From: Mactra quadrangularis
Taxonomy: Eukaryota; Mollusca; Bivalvia; Venerida; Mactridae
Direction: 5' to 3'
DNA: 64,000 nt
Assembly: GCA_025267735.1 (NCBI GenBank)
Contig: CM046301.1
Location: 67,847,872 to 67,911,871 of the forward strand
Below the pieces are notes generated by a model, which saw nothing but the letters and a program-made list of their open reading frames with translations, searched no databases and was not told where the DNA came from. Made by a program: the position numbers and the translations under genes. Shown in pieces: positions 22,607 through 33,519 of this stretch (its first letter is position 1; each line of letters begins with the position of its first letter).

Positions 22607-22819
22607 AGGCCACAACAAGTTGATCATGTGTTCTATGGATTCACTCGCACCTTTATTTTGATGGTTTTACAAAAAAATATTTTTATATCCTCGCTAGCTC
22701 ATAAAAATATGGTATAACCGCTATATAAAGAAACTGAAATAAGATTTTTTTTTCTTCGCTCATACGCCCCATTTTTTCCCAGAAAATTCGTAGAACATGT
22801 GATCAACTTGTTGTGGCCT
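22607..22819. mobile_element. MITE with AGGCCACAACAAGTTGATCA terminal inverted repeats
   Basis: A 213-bp element. The left end AGGCCACAACAAGTTGATCA is mirrored by TGATCAACTTGTTGTGGCCT at the right. Family members at 48096-48309 and 61705-61928, and a fragment at 7528-7571. No coding capacity. The superfamily is not assigned. Confidence 0.85.
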
Positions 22820-23099
22820 AAAAGGTTTCAGTTTCCATGTATGATTTAAAGGACTTAGTTTTAAACCAATCATGGTCACATTACAGTTGTCGATACAAAT
22901 GAGTGAATGCAGTTTCAATTAATCTCTTTATTACAATGGTTGCACAAGTAAATTTACCTGTCTTATGTATACTATCTCTAACATGCAACTGATTAGGATA
23001 GCACCAGGTTGCTGAGCTTAAAATTAATTCCACATTCTAAAATCTATTTTATATAACAGTGTACAGGTTTATATTTGAGAAACATTCACTGTTTAATAC

Positions 23100-23219
23100 C
23101 TGAGAAATGATGTCTTGGAAACTTCCAATTAACTTCTGAAGTTTGAAGTCACAGTTGATAGAAGCATCAGACAACTTTCTGGAAGTAGGTAATTTTATTT
23201 CAAACCCATACAATTCAGT
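23100..23219 (-). CDS. FANCL: FANCL coding exon 2
   Basis: Encodes TELYGFEIKLPTSRKLSDAS then INCDFKLQKLIGSFQDIISQ (40 residues). It corresponds to vertebrate ...RDFHLRIVLPEDLQLKNARLLCSWQLRTIL. Acceptor CTTTCAG, donor GTATTA. Confidence 0.9.
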
Positions 23220-23499
23220 CTGAAAGTACACACAAAAGATCTTCTAAAAACAAGGAGATCATTTTATTATACTTGAAGCTAAAATTATTTACCTTGAAAT
23301 TGTAGGTGATATTTCATCACCATCTTCAGCTGACTAACAATGCCAGTGTAACATGTACTGAGCCAACACTAATTCTAGATGTTAGCCATCCAACCATTAA
23401 TCTAACAGTCTGTTTCTTAACTATGATACAAGTCCAACATTGTACATTCTGACCATAACAGCCAATTACCACAGTCAGACTGCAGAAGTTGTATATATA

Positions 23500-23765
23500 C
23501 CTCATAGCAGATCTAGCAGGAGGGGTCAGAGGGGTCCGGACGCCCCTCCCCCCCTGAAATTTCCAATATGTAACCATCCATGAGTGTATTTTTAACTGCA
23601 ATTTTTTCTCTGTGCATAACATAGATCTAATGGTTATATGTACTATTATTATTTATATGTTGCATTATTCTGCAAACAGTGTATAATGTGGTTCAAAAGT
23701 TTGGACCCCCCCCTAGAAAAAGTTTGCACCCCCTAGAACAAAATCCTGAAACCGCCCATGTTCCT
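23500..23765. repeat. dispersed GGGGTCCGGAC / C-tract repeat (tentative)
   Basis: GGAGGGGTCAGAGGGGTCCG at the left, and GACCCCCCCCTAG with CACCCCCTAGAAC at the right, bracket about 200 bp of AT-rich sequence. It resembles a decayed TIR element, but no clean ends are visible. It lies in a FANCL intron. Confidence 0.35.
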
Positions 23766-23908
23766 GATGGTTATTACACTTGATTAAAATAAAATAAAGC
23801 TGAACACATGAGGATGAGTTAACAAATAAGTTTTATAAGACTAATTTGAATGATAAGTGACATCTAATAGTGATCAATTTACAAGGTAATCTTAACTTAA
23901 GTACTTAC

Positions 23909-23989
23909 ATGTATACTAATGAAACCATTGTAATGTAAACCATTTACATCTTGGGGAACCAAGTAAGGGAATTCTGTTAACATTTCCAT
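23909..23989 (-). CDS. FANCL: FANCL coding exon 1 (initiator exon as modelled)
   Basis: Encodes MEMLTEFPYLVPQDVNGLHY then NGFISIH, matching vertebrate ...RQCPLLLPQNRSKTVYEGFISAQ. The ATG at 23989 is chosen because homology begins just after it; a second ATG is at 23983. Upstream, the frame is open to an AG acceptor-like TTTCAG at 24034-24039, so the exon may extend to 24033 as UTR or extra coding. Donor GTAAGT. Confidence 0.82.
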
Positions 23990-24394
23990 AACTATGATCA
24001 CTGCATCAAGCTGTACTGGGCACTCATTTACCTCTGAAATATACATAATTTGTGATCACACGTGAAGGCAGATAAACATTACAAAGTGTGCATTTAACCA
24101 AAACTGATATAATATTCAGTGATAGTTAAAAAGCACCACTGCATAGTGAAATAAAGTCAAAGGATTACAAAAGACCCTACAGATTAATAAACTACATTAT
24201 TCATCTTCCAACTTCCATCACAGACATCAAATAACTAGCTCAGCCTTCAAGACTGCAGTCCACATCAGGATCGCAGCCCTGCCTCCATCCTATCGCGTAG
24301 CCATCTCACTGGTGAACATAGTTCAAATCTGCTTATATCAGTATCACTGTACTTACCCATTTACATTACATGGAGAGAGTGATATATTAGTGGC

Positions 24395-24735
24395 TATATA
24401 ACCAAGTCGGGAGAGCACTAGCCTTGTAAGCGAGGTCCTGGTCAGGCTACATATTTGTCTTACCCTGTGACATCAGATAATATTTTACCTTTAGCGGTGA
24501 CTGTCTTGCTCAACCTCCTTCAGGCTAGTCCTAAATATAAGACCCTACATAACTTTTTTTATCTTTTGGACATTAATGTTATGTAGGGTCTTAACCAATT
24601 GCTTCAAAAACCAGAAAAATGTCCAAATGAAAAATAGTTACATAGGGTCTAATATTTAGCCTTTTAGGACTACCTGCCGGCTACCCCTGCGGGACATTCC
24701 AGATTGGGTTTCTGTCCCTTGCTGGGAAGAAGATG
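24395..24735 (+). mobile_element. tRNA-like SINE, family 2, split by a MITE
   Basis: AAGTCGGGAGAGCACTAGCC and GGTCCTGGTCAGGCTACATA followed by TTACCCTGTGACAT match the family-2 copy at 49140-49225. The downstream SINE body is interrupted at 24528-24670 by a palindromic element and resumes as CTACCTGCCGGCTACCCC. Confidence 0.7.
24528..24670. mobile_element. 143-bp foldback MITE, TA target duplication, nested in a SINE
   Basis: GTCCTAAATATAAGACCCTA at the left is mirrored by TAGGGTCTAATATTTAGCC... TTTTAGGAC at the right. TA lies at 24526-24527 and 24671-24672. Its position inside the SINE dates it as the younger insertion. Confidence 0.8.
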
Positions 24736-26006
24736 AAGATAACATTTGAACACTAAAAACAAAATAACTAGAATTTTCATCAGGCTATGTCTATTTTAAC
24801 AATGAATATTATTTCGATGTATGGACTAGTAAAAGTGCATTCATATTTATGAAGAACCAGAAGGGTCGCGAAAATATATTACAATGGCATTATTACCTTA
24901 TTATACTTGGTTATTACATCCATTCGAGTGCATGTTGACATAATTTAACATAATCATCAAATCTTGTCCTCTTTATTCTTTATTCAATCGTGTTTATTCG
25001 AAATATTACGCTCTAAATTGTTCCTCATCAACTTAATGATTGTAAAGAGTTACTTCCCTTTATAGAGCCAAAATTATTCGCACCCGATCATATTCGCTGA
25101 CAGATGATTTTCACGTAGAAATACTTGGAAAGGCATACATTGCATCAATACAATTATATGGTTGTAGCCGATATTGTTCAACTAAGCCACGAAATCCAAG
25201 CGTGTCTTGCAGCGAATTCTCTTCCAGACAGAGCGAATTTTCGTCTGTAATTTCCAAAATGTCTAAGGGAAGGAACTGTGTGAAATATTCTTTAATTTAG
25301 CCACGTTTTGTCTCCCTTTGGTGCGATTTCCAGGCTCGAGTAATATGCCAAGGAGCACATCAAATATTTTCACGGCGGGAATTAGTTGTTTAGAAAAAAC
25401 ATTAGTGCCCCGAGTTATTTCAATAATAAAGTCGATGCAAGGGCGGCTCCAGAATTTCTTAAAATGGAATTCGACTTGAAAACTGTAATGGTTTTATATG
25501 TTCTGCCATCGTCGAAAACCCACGGTATTATCGTTAACGTAATACCCTGGGTTACCGAGGATGATGTCCTGCATGCTTTATCACAATAACAGTATTTGAT
25601 GCAGTCAATATTTTTGTTAACGATAAAATAACGTATCTTGGATCATTTTACAATTTGAATTCAGCACACACCAATTTCGTGTCTTATTTGATTAGATTTG
25701 GGAAACGCGTTTTGTCTCTAAGCATGACATAGCATATTAGCTATCATACTCAACAGTAAAAGTTTTGAAAAGTAAACAACCGAGAAAGCTATTTAAAGTA
25801 ATCTTGATCCATTTTTGCCCAGTTACACATCATTTTATTTTTTCATACATTTCGGCCAGTTTCTCATTTGTAGTTAATTTTATCTCACAGATTAATACAT
25901 ACACACGTAGCTGAGGCTTTGCTTTTTCGAATGACACCAACATATTTTATTAAATTGAAAATGATAATGAAACTGGCCTCTAAATGAACGTGGTTAAAAC
26001 AACCAA

Positions 26007-27250
26007 TTTTAGCTCGACTTTTCGAACAAAATGAGAGCTATTGCTATCACTTATGCGCCGGCGTTGGCATTGGCGTTGGCGTTGGTGTTGGTTTTCAGGT
26101 TAAAGTTTTTTGAAACTCTTATATCTTCAACACTATCCAAGTTATTTTATTGAAAGTTGGTTTACTTATTTAGTGGGACTATATTAACCATACTTTGAAA
26201 GGGGATAACTGTGAAGAAAGTATTTTTTGAGTTATTGCCCTTTTATACTTAGAAAATTGCAATATATGAAGCTAAAGTTTTTCCTATGTAGATTATCTTC
26301 AATTCTGATCAAGATATTTGATTTAAAGTTTGTGTACTTATTTGTCTGTACTATATCGACACCACTATGAAGGGACGTAACTGTGGATGAATTATTTTTT
26401 GAGTTATTGCCCTTTTATACTTAGAAAATGGCAAAATATGAGGTAAAAATGTTCCTATATGGAATATCTTTATACTATTCAAGATATTTGACTTAAAGTT
26501 TGAATACTTAATTATCGGTACTATATCTACACAACTATAAAGAGTATATATATAACTGTGGGTGAATTAAATTTGGAGTTATACCCCTTTAAACTTTAAA
26601 ATTTAAGATTAAAATTTGTTCTTATGGGATATATTTAGTACTTACAAATATATTTGAATGAAAGATGAAATGCTTATTCATCAGTTCTTCATCTATCTGA
26701 CTCTAAAGGGACATAACTCTGGATGAAATACTTTCCGAGTTATTTCCCTTTATACTCAATGTTTGAGGTTAAAGTTTGCTCAAACTGAATATATTTTGTT
26801 TGATAGAAAGTTAGTACACTTTTTATCAGTACTACACGTAGTCGACTTAAATGCGACGTAACCATTGATGAATTATTTTGGAGTTGTGCCCCTTTTCAAC
26901 TTTTTAATTAGGGTGAAAGTCATTTGAAGTGAAATATTTTCAAATGACAGATCGTATGCTTATTCATCAGTACTACATCTACACTTCTACAAAGGTACAT
27001 AACTCTTGATAATTTTTTAGAGTTATGCCCCTTTACTTTATTGTTGAAATTTGTTCAAATTGAAATATCTATAGTTCCTTATAAAGATATTTAAGTGAAA
27101 GTAAGTATGCTTATTCATTGATACTATGTTTACTTAACTCGGAAGCGACGTTACTATGTGTGAATGTTTTAGGAGTTATGCCCCTTTTAAATTTTACAAA
27201 TATGAATTGGTAATTATTATTTGACTGATTTATTTCCTTTAAAAAATTTA
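26007..27250. mobile_element. core-repeat element with TTTTAGCTCGACTTTTCGAA terminus
   Basis: The terminus TTTTAGCTCGACTTTTCGAA is followed by a GGCGTTGGCGTTGG hexamer run. About seven tandem cores of roughly 145-175 bp follow, each with GAGTTATTGCCCCTTTTA-like motifs. The same terminus in inverse orientation closes the element at 28494-29554. This is a typical mollusc dispersed repeat. No coding frame. Confidence 0.65.
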
Positions 27251-28493
27251 AGTCCTGTCTTGAAATCATTTTTGTTTAAAGATAAGCCTTGCCATGAACA
27301 AAACACCGGAAAAGTTGAGCGCGTTGTCCTTGGACTGCTCTTGTTTGTTTATATACCTTACATGTATATATAGTGTTTTTGATTCGGGACTGTGCCGACA
27401 GCTTGTGGACTTAACGTAATAGTAAATGAGTCCTTTAAAAAGGAAGCTGCTATATTTGAACACCCTCCCTTTTTATTAACAGACATGCTACACGATCTTA
27501 TGAGATCAATGAGATTGATTCATTAAAAAATGTAAGTAGAAATATACGAACATGTACCTGATTAATATAATGTTACAATACACGTAAACATGACATGGCA
27601 TGAGTGTGTGGGATGAGTCGACAAAACTTTCCTGTAAGTTTTTTTTATGATCAAATCAATATTACCTTTTTATAGAAATTAAGTAGACCATCTGATTCCT
27701 AACATGAATACTAAAACAATCATGTTTCACTAAAAGGGATTTGTTTATCAGACGACTTTGTGATTGCGAGGGATGTGCAAACCTGTATACATCGTAGTTA
27801 ACAGAATATTGAACATTCCGGATGAGATGCAAATATTTCGTAATTCTATCTGAATACGGTCCGGAAATGACGAAGATCCGAAATCTCTATTCATGAGTTG
27901 TGAGATAAAAGCAAACAATCAAAGTCTGTTTATTCTGGGAATGTTTTTATATTCTACAGAATCACTAAATAGCTTTATAGAATAAAAGATGATATCAATG
28001 ACTTAAGGGGCTTGTCTAAAAGTGGAATATTATACAGAGGATGTAAACTTGTAATTGTCACCGTTGTTTCCTGCTCTCGTCTGCTATAAAATAACCACTT
28101 TCAAAGAAAGGAGAGTGGGTGGTAATGTTTAGATAGTGTTTTTATAACCATTGTACGTATATTATGACGTTAGGATCTATACACAAAGAGAGGGAAAAGT
28201 AAATATTTATGGTAAAATACTGAATGGCCAGCTAGGGCTATATTATTATTAGAACTATATTAGAACTGTCCAGAGACAATACGATAAATAAGAATTATAT
28301 TCTCATTGTTGGGACATTGGACTGTCAGATAAACTATCGGATTCCGTACAAATAGTCACGTGGGTTGTTTTGATTGTAGGCCCACTCTAAGTAGTCATAA
28401 AAGTAATTGAAAAAAATATTTGTATGGATATTTTGACTTTTTTTTAATTACGTGCAAAATGTCATTATGTCTATACACGCAGTAGGTATCAAA
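27251..28493. other. intergenic sequence, nothing recognised
   Basis: No exon, RNA gene or element with clear ends is visible. A short minus-strand frame at 27266-27463 has no recognisable homology. Confidence 0.5.
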
Positions 28494-29554
28494 CAAGAGC
28501 TGTCAGAGGAGACAGCATGCTCGACTTAGTAAATGTTTGTCACAGGAGATGTGGTTGATGATAAGGAACATACATATTTTAAATTTGAAAATATAACCTT
28601 AACAAATTCAAAGAAAAAAAAAGAAAAAAATAGAAAACTATAAGTTCAAGGCGGATAACTCTGAAAAAATGTATAAGGAGTTATGAAAATTGTCACATGA
28701 GATGTGGTTGATAATAAGGAACATATATCTAAAGTTTGAAGTCATTACCTGAAGAAATAAAACAGTTGCAGTAAAAACAAACATTTTTTAAAGAAAACTC
28801 TAATTTCAAGGGGAGATAATTCTGAAAAAATAAATTTGGAGTTATGAACCTTGTCACATGAGATGTGGTTGATAATAAGGAACATATATTTAAAGTCAAT
28901 ACCTAAAGAAATAAAACAGTTGCAGTAAAAACAAATATTTATTAAAGAAAACTATAAGTTCAAGGGGGATAACTTTGAAAATAATGTATATGGAGTTATG
29001 ACCCTTGTCACATGAGATGTGGTTGATAATAAGGAACATATATTTAAAGTTTGAAATCAATACCTAAAGAAATAAAACAGTTGCAGTAAAAACAAACATT
29101 TTTTAAAGAAAACTCTAAGTTCAAGGGGAGATAATTCTGAAATAAATGCATTCGGAGTTATGGACCATGTCACATGAGATGTGGTTGATAGAAAGGAACA
29201 TATATTTAAAGTTTGAAGTTAATATCTTAAGAAATAACAAAGATACAGAAGAAAGTATTTTACTGCACAAAAACTTTAATCTGTGCACAAAAACTTCAAT
29301 CAGTTCAAGGGGAGATAATTCTTTAAAAAAAATGTGTTTGGAGTTATGGACCTTGTCACATGAGATGTGGTTGATAGTAAGGAACATATATTTAAAGTTT
29401 GAAGTTAATACCTTAAGAAATAACAAAGATATAGAAGAAAGTATTTTACTGCACAAAAACTTTAATCAGAAATGTGGACGCGGACGCGGACGCCGACGCC
29501 GACGCTGGGGCGAGTAGGAGAGCTCTACATTACTTCGTAAAGTCGAGCTAAAAA
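28494..29554. mobile_element. core-repeat element, about six cores of ~150-190 bp, GC-rich hexamer and AGCTCGAC terminus
   Basis: It begins with CAAGAGCTGTCAGAGGAGAC and AGCATGCTCGACTTAG. About six tandem cores follow with TCACATGAGATGTGGTTGAT (at about 28540, 28692, 28854, 29008, 29169 and 29356), then a GGACGCGGACGCCGACGCC run. It ends with TAAAGTCGAGCTAAAAA, the inverse of the 26007 terminus. Frames over the cores on both strands are shadows. Confidence 0.65.
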
Positions 29555-29682
29555 TTAACGAAACGCTCTTGGAAAAGATTTTTTAAACATGTACATGTAA
29601 TTGCTTTCATATATATATTTTTAGAAGCAGCATATCGATCGTCGAGGCTTCGTAGTTTCTGTGTCGCCTGACATAGTCAGAA

Positions 29683-29915
29683 TTTTTCTTTTGCCATTTT
29701 CCCTCCTACCAATGATTTTTAAGTATGTAGGACAGTTGTCATTCACTGACGAATGGTATGCGCTAAGTACAAATGTAGTTGGTTAACAGCTAAATCCAGG
29801 GAGTTAGTCTATCCAAGAGGAGTGAGTAGGTTGACTGACCGCCGTCATAGTATATGACCTATAAAAAGTGTTGCTACTGCGTTAAACCCAACAAAACAAA
29901 CAAACAAACAAACAA
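29683..29915 (+). mobile_element. 5'-truncated family-1 SINE with 12-bp target duplication
   Basis: It lacks the tRNA head, starts inside the body (TTCTTTTGCCATTTTCCC) and ends in (AAAC)n. The exact 12-mer ACATAGTCAGAA flanks it at 29671-29682 and 29916-29927, which fits truncated reverse transcription. Confidence 0.9.
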
Positions 29916-30320
29916 ACATAGTCAGAAGACATATAGGTGTTACTTGCGGTGTCGGCGGCCGCGTCTGCGGTCACGGTCGGCGTCCCATTGGTTGTCTGGG
30001 AAATAACTCTGAAACTGCAGAAGCTATCGACATGAAACTTTTTAGGTAGATAGATCTAATCAAGTAGAAGTACAGTGCATAAAAAAATATAACTGTGTCT
30101 TGCCTGATTATTGAGTTATTGCCCTTTCTTTTAAATATTCCCTTAAAACTTTGTCTAGGCATAACTTTGAAACTACAAGAAGTATTGACATGAAACTTAG
30201 CATGTAGATAGATCTCATCAAATCGAAGTGCACGGCATAATGAAATGCACCTATGCCTCGAATCAGTTAGGAGGTATTGTCCTTTTTATTTTTACACTCC
30301 AAACTTTGTCCGCAATATAA

Positions 30321-30671
30321 CATTCGGAACATCCTCGGCCATTCGCTACGAATAACCTCGGACATATTTAGACACCATTTTGAAACTATGTAAACAAGTA
30401 CACGATCGTTTAGGCGATGACTGAAGTTTCGTTTTTAGTCCGTAAATTTGAAATTACTCATTTCAATGATACCGATGAACAATATTTGGTTCAATTTAAA
30501 ACAAATAAATATGTTTAGACAAAGATCTGTGTGTATACTAGAAGAACTATTTTGTGTAACCGTTACGTGCTTCGCCTCGCGTAGGTAGTAAAATCACCAA
30601 AATCCAGTGAAGACCCCCCACGAATCCTTCCGAGATTATTCATTACTGAAAGGTCGAGGGTGTTCCGAATG
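30321..30671. mobile_element. MULE-type MITE (351 bp) with 10-bp target duplication
   Basis: Inverted ends CATTCGGAACA(T/C)CCTCG(G/A)CC. It is flanked by the exact 10-mer CGCAATATAA at 30311-30320 and 30672-30681. Target duplications of 9-11 bp are typical of Mutator-like elements. The sister copy at 42935-43293 interrupts the GCH1 splice-site array. Confidence 0.9.
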
Positions 30672-31184
30672 CGCAATATAAATCTGAAACTACAAAAGGT
30701 ATCCAAATATTTAGTACAAAACGTTTTTATAACAGAAACTACAGAAGTTTTGTACTAAATATATGTATATGATCTTTCTTCTCTTTGGATGAATAATACA
30801 AGAATATACGAGAGGTATCACCATGAAACTTTGTATGTAGATAGATCTCACCAAGTAGAAATGCAGTACATAAGAACTGTAACTCTGTCTTGTCTATTTT
30901 TGGAGTTATGGTCCTTCTTGTGTATCCTGACATAGTCTTTAGCATAATTTTGGAGTTATTGCCCTTTGGATTTTTTGCCATTCCAGGACATAACTCTAAA
31001 AGTACTAGAGATATTAACTTGTAACTTCATAACTGAATATATCTCATTGTGGGGAGGGAACTGTCAGTTGCATAAATCTGAAGTTATTGCCCTTTGTAAT
31101 TCCTAATTCTTGTCTGCTGCATAACTCAAAAGGTATTGTCATGTCTGAAGTTTAACCACATTCCCTATAGATTCCCCATTCTGT

Positions 31185-31390
31185 AGTAAAGGGAAGGTAC
31201 GTATATGTGGTATGTTATTGCCAGGCGACGCATCTGAAAAGGGGAGGTAAGTATAGCTGGTATGTTATTGACTGGCGACACATCTGAAAAGGAAAGGTAA
31301 GTATAACTGGTATGTTATTGCCAGGCGAAACATCTGAAAAGGGAATGTAAGTATAACTGGTATGTTATTGCCTGGCGACACATCTGACTC
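31185..31390. repeat. four tandem copies of a ~51-bp unit containing GGTAAGTATA
   Basis: The unit contains GGTAAGTATA(A/G)CTGGTATGT and TTATTGCC(A/T)GGCGACACA, with about 5-10 percent divergence between copies. The plus strand of each unit carries a good 5' splice donor consensus (GGTAAGTA). No gene is known here. Confidence 0.8.
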
Positions 31391-31399
31391 GCAGAGTTC

Positions 31400-33224
31400 T
31401 AGTTTGATACAGCATTTTCTAAAACAACAGTATGCTTACATCAGAATCATTTAAAGTAATCGGGTGCCATGACACACCAAACAAAAATAATTCCCATTAT
31501 GCTTTTAAGACACGGATGTTGTAAATGTTGAATAGAAAATTATTTGTCGGACATTGAGGTCATCTTTAAATGTCATCTCCTGCGTAAGGTCGGCTTTTTT
31601 CTAACTTCAGTATGTATACATGTAAATATATAATAGGACTCGAATTCAACAACGATTGGAAAAGTTAGCAAAAAAAATTGCTTGCGTTTTAATCTCTAAA
31701 TTGTAATGGCATACATAGTAACTATTCATAAATGCAATACAAAAACATAGAACTATATTTTATCATGTATTAAATAATGGTGTTACTGTGGGAAAGACAA
31801 AGAATTTAGAACATGTTTTTTACTGCGACTCTTTAATTAATTCTATTGAATTATCTGGCCGTTTCAATGCTGATTAGAGCCTTATTATAGTATAGACAAT
31901 TTTTGGCGGCGATTTCACCTCGCGAAAATTTGCTAGTTAATATGTTACTCGCAATTTTCAAAATTCACTCGCATTTAGCGAGTATGCTAGCTGAAATTTG
32001 AGCCCTGTATATTTAGAGAGAGATTGAAGTCAAATTTCTTTATACAATACCATAATGATCAGTGATCACGTATCATGTGACATTGTCACTGTAAACGACT
32101 ACATAGAATATGTAATATCCTAATAGAAAGCAATAAGTGCATTGAATACATCAATTAATCAGCGACAATAATTTGTTCCCAAAGTATTAACAGAGTCACT
32201 AAGTGTAGAACAATATATAACATTTACGAAACTAGCAGGGTTTTCAAATGAACTACATTAATTAAGGAGTTAAAAGAAGTTCATTTCAATTCATTATTTT
32301 ATCTCATGTATGGCCCAAATTAACAAGACTCACAATACCGCCTATCTTGATATCATTGATCAAAATAAATGCATGTGTTAAGAAATGATGTCGTCTGATG
32401 GAAAATTTATTCAACGACCGAGAGAAACGAAACGGAAATGTTTTCCGTAGGTTTATGTCGATATGGATAGAATTGACAAATCTCGTTCTGATACAAAGTT
32501 TAGGTTTCAGTGGTTGTTTTTACGATCAACCTAAATTTCTAGATAAAACCAACGAAATTCCAAACATTTTATCAAAGCAAGTTAATTTAGATAAAAGAAA
32601 AACTGTTACACCTTTAACTATCATAACGCTGAAGCACTGATTATTTAGGGTTAAAAGTAAGTAATTTCATAGGACTGAATTTTTTTTTTAAATTCAAATG
32701 AAATGACCTTTGACTTAAACTTCTGGTAATTAGAATGTAAAGGGGTCACTCTTCAATAGTACCATTCAGTGAACCAAGTTTTGAAGTTGCCATTTTTCAT
32801 TTGTATGCTGGATTTAATTAACAAACAAAACACTGCTACTTAGATGCCATTCAAACTCAACAACCTGGACTTTACTATGTGGAATAGGATCTTTAAACTT
32901 TTCCAGAACGTACAAATCCTTGAAACCATTCTAATACATAAAACAAGGTAAACATCTCTACTGAGACGCACAACTCATTGCACTCATCAGCGATTTGCTT
33001 CCGCGCAAGAAAAAGTTGGGTTTCAGATGTCTAAGAGGAGTTTGGAAATTATTGCGCTGGTCATTGCAGAAAATTTGTTTGAATTGCTATTTATACCGCT
33101 GGAACTATTTGCGGATTATGTACCCATGGATTGATAGAGTCTGAAATTACGGTAGATATAATTACTTAGGCTGATAGCTCAGTATCTCCTTCAAAACAAA
33201 GAGACGTTAAACCGTAAAAATAAA
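31400..33224. other. intergenic; one dispersed repeat at about 31640-32010
   Basis: A repeat of about 370 bp ending TATGCTAGCTGAAATTTGAG then CCCTG is shared with 44190-44575. A plus-strand frame at 32398-32640 has no recognisable homology. Nothing else is seen. Confidence 0.5.
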
Positions 33225-33519
33225 CCCGGGTCGATAGCGCAGTTGGTAGCGCGCCGGGATTTGGATACTCGTGCCCGAGGGGGTGCGGGTTCGAATCCCA
33301 CCCGGGGAGGTTATACCCTTCCATGAAAATTTGACAATAATGTCAAATTTCCTCCATTGATTAGATAATATGGAGAAGTTTCCGGCCTTGTGGAAGGGTA
33401 GGTGAGTACTGGTTATTGACAATGGTCCAGGAAAGCTAGGTGTGGTGCGCTGGACGCCGTGAAATGACCTAAATTGTGTTGATACGGCGTTAACTCCAAA
33501 AAATAAATAAATAAATAAA
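33225..33519 (+). mobile_element. tRNA-derived SINE, family 3, (AAAT)n tail
   Basis: The head has a near-canonical A box (ATAGCGCAGTTGGTAGCGCG) and B box (GGGTTCGAATCCC). The CCCGGGT/ACCCGGG ends of the tRNA-like part can pair, but the anticodon arm is too long for a tRNA. The body ends GTTGATACGGCGTTAACTCC plus (AAAT)n. Confidence 0.85.

Larger units (their letters stand above)
7661..24033 (-). other. FANCL: FANCL gene (Fanconi anaemia E3 ubiquitin ligase), complete coding region in 13 exons
   Basis: FANCL is the RING/PHD-type E3 subunit of the nuclear Fanconi anaemia core complex. With the E2 UBE2T it monoubiquitinates FANCD2-FANCI during interstrand crosslink repair. The coding exons, in gene order, are 23989-23909, 23219-23100, 22388-22332, 21912-21821, 20726-20630, 20044-19976, 19008-18858, 15970-15887, 14982-14937, 11364-11283, 9830-9714, 8996-8925 and 7990-7964. 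All junctions are GT-AG, the phases agree, and the sum is 1095 nt, giving 364 residues (human: 375). The order is an N-terminal ELF region, UBC-like/URD domains (YPEEAPKCSVELPVKF; QEFWNVLSELD; TWILEPETP; RRIALG), then a C4HC3 zinc domain. Introns hold SINEs, MITEs, a core-repeat array and a splice-site repeat array. The start is chosen by alignment. An uncharacterised upstream exon could extend it, because the frame stays open to an AG acceptor at 24034. Confidence 0.95.
24034..26006. other. FANCL upstream region; no further exon assigned
   Basis: Apart from a SINE with a nested MITE (24395-24735), I see no gene. The less AT-rich stretch at about 25050-25400 could hold the FANCL promoter or a noncoding first exon. 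This cannot be decided from sequence alone. Confidence 0.4.
29632..31400. mobile_element. third core-repeat element, interrupted by a SINE and a MITE
   Basis: TTCTGTGTCGCCTGACATAG at the left and GGCGACACATCTGACTCGCA at the right form a loose inverted pair. The interior has a GTCGGCGGCCGCGTC-type GC-rich run and several cores with ATAACTCTGAAACTAC, AGATAGATCTCA and GAGTTATTGCCCTTT. It is split by a SINE (29683-29915) and a MITE (30321-30671). Confidence 0.5.

Noticed and set aside
29121..29517. Overlapping 111- and 123-codon frames on both strands
   Set aside because: They fall entirely within tandem cores of a dispersed repeat and the GC-rich hexamer run.
32398..32640. 80-codon plus-strand frame
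   Set aside because: No homology, domain or splice context recognised; the length is expected by chance in this much sequence.
33225..33310. Possible intact tRNA gene
   Set aside because: A and B boxes are good, but the anticodon arm is too long and the unit continues into a SINE body with an (AAAT)n tail.
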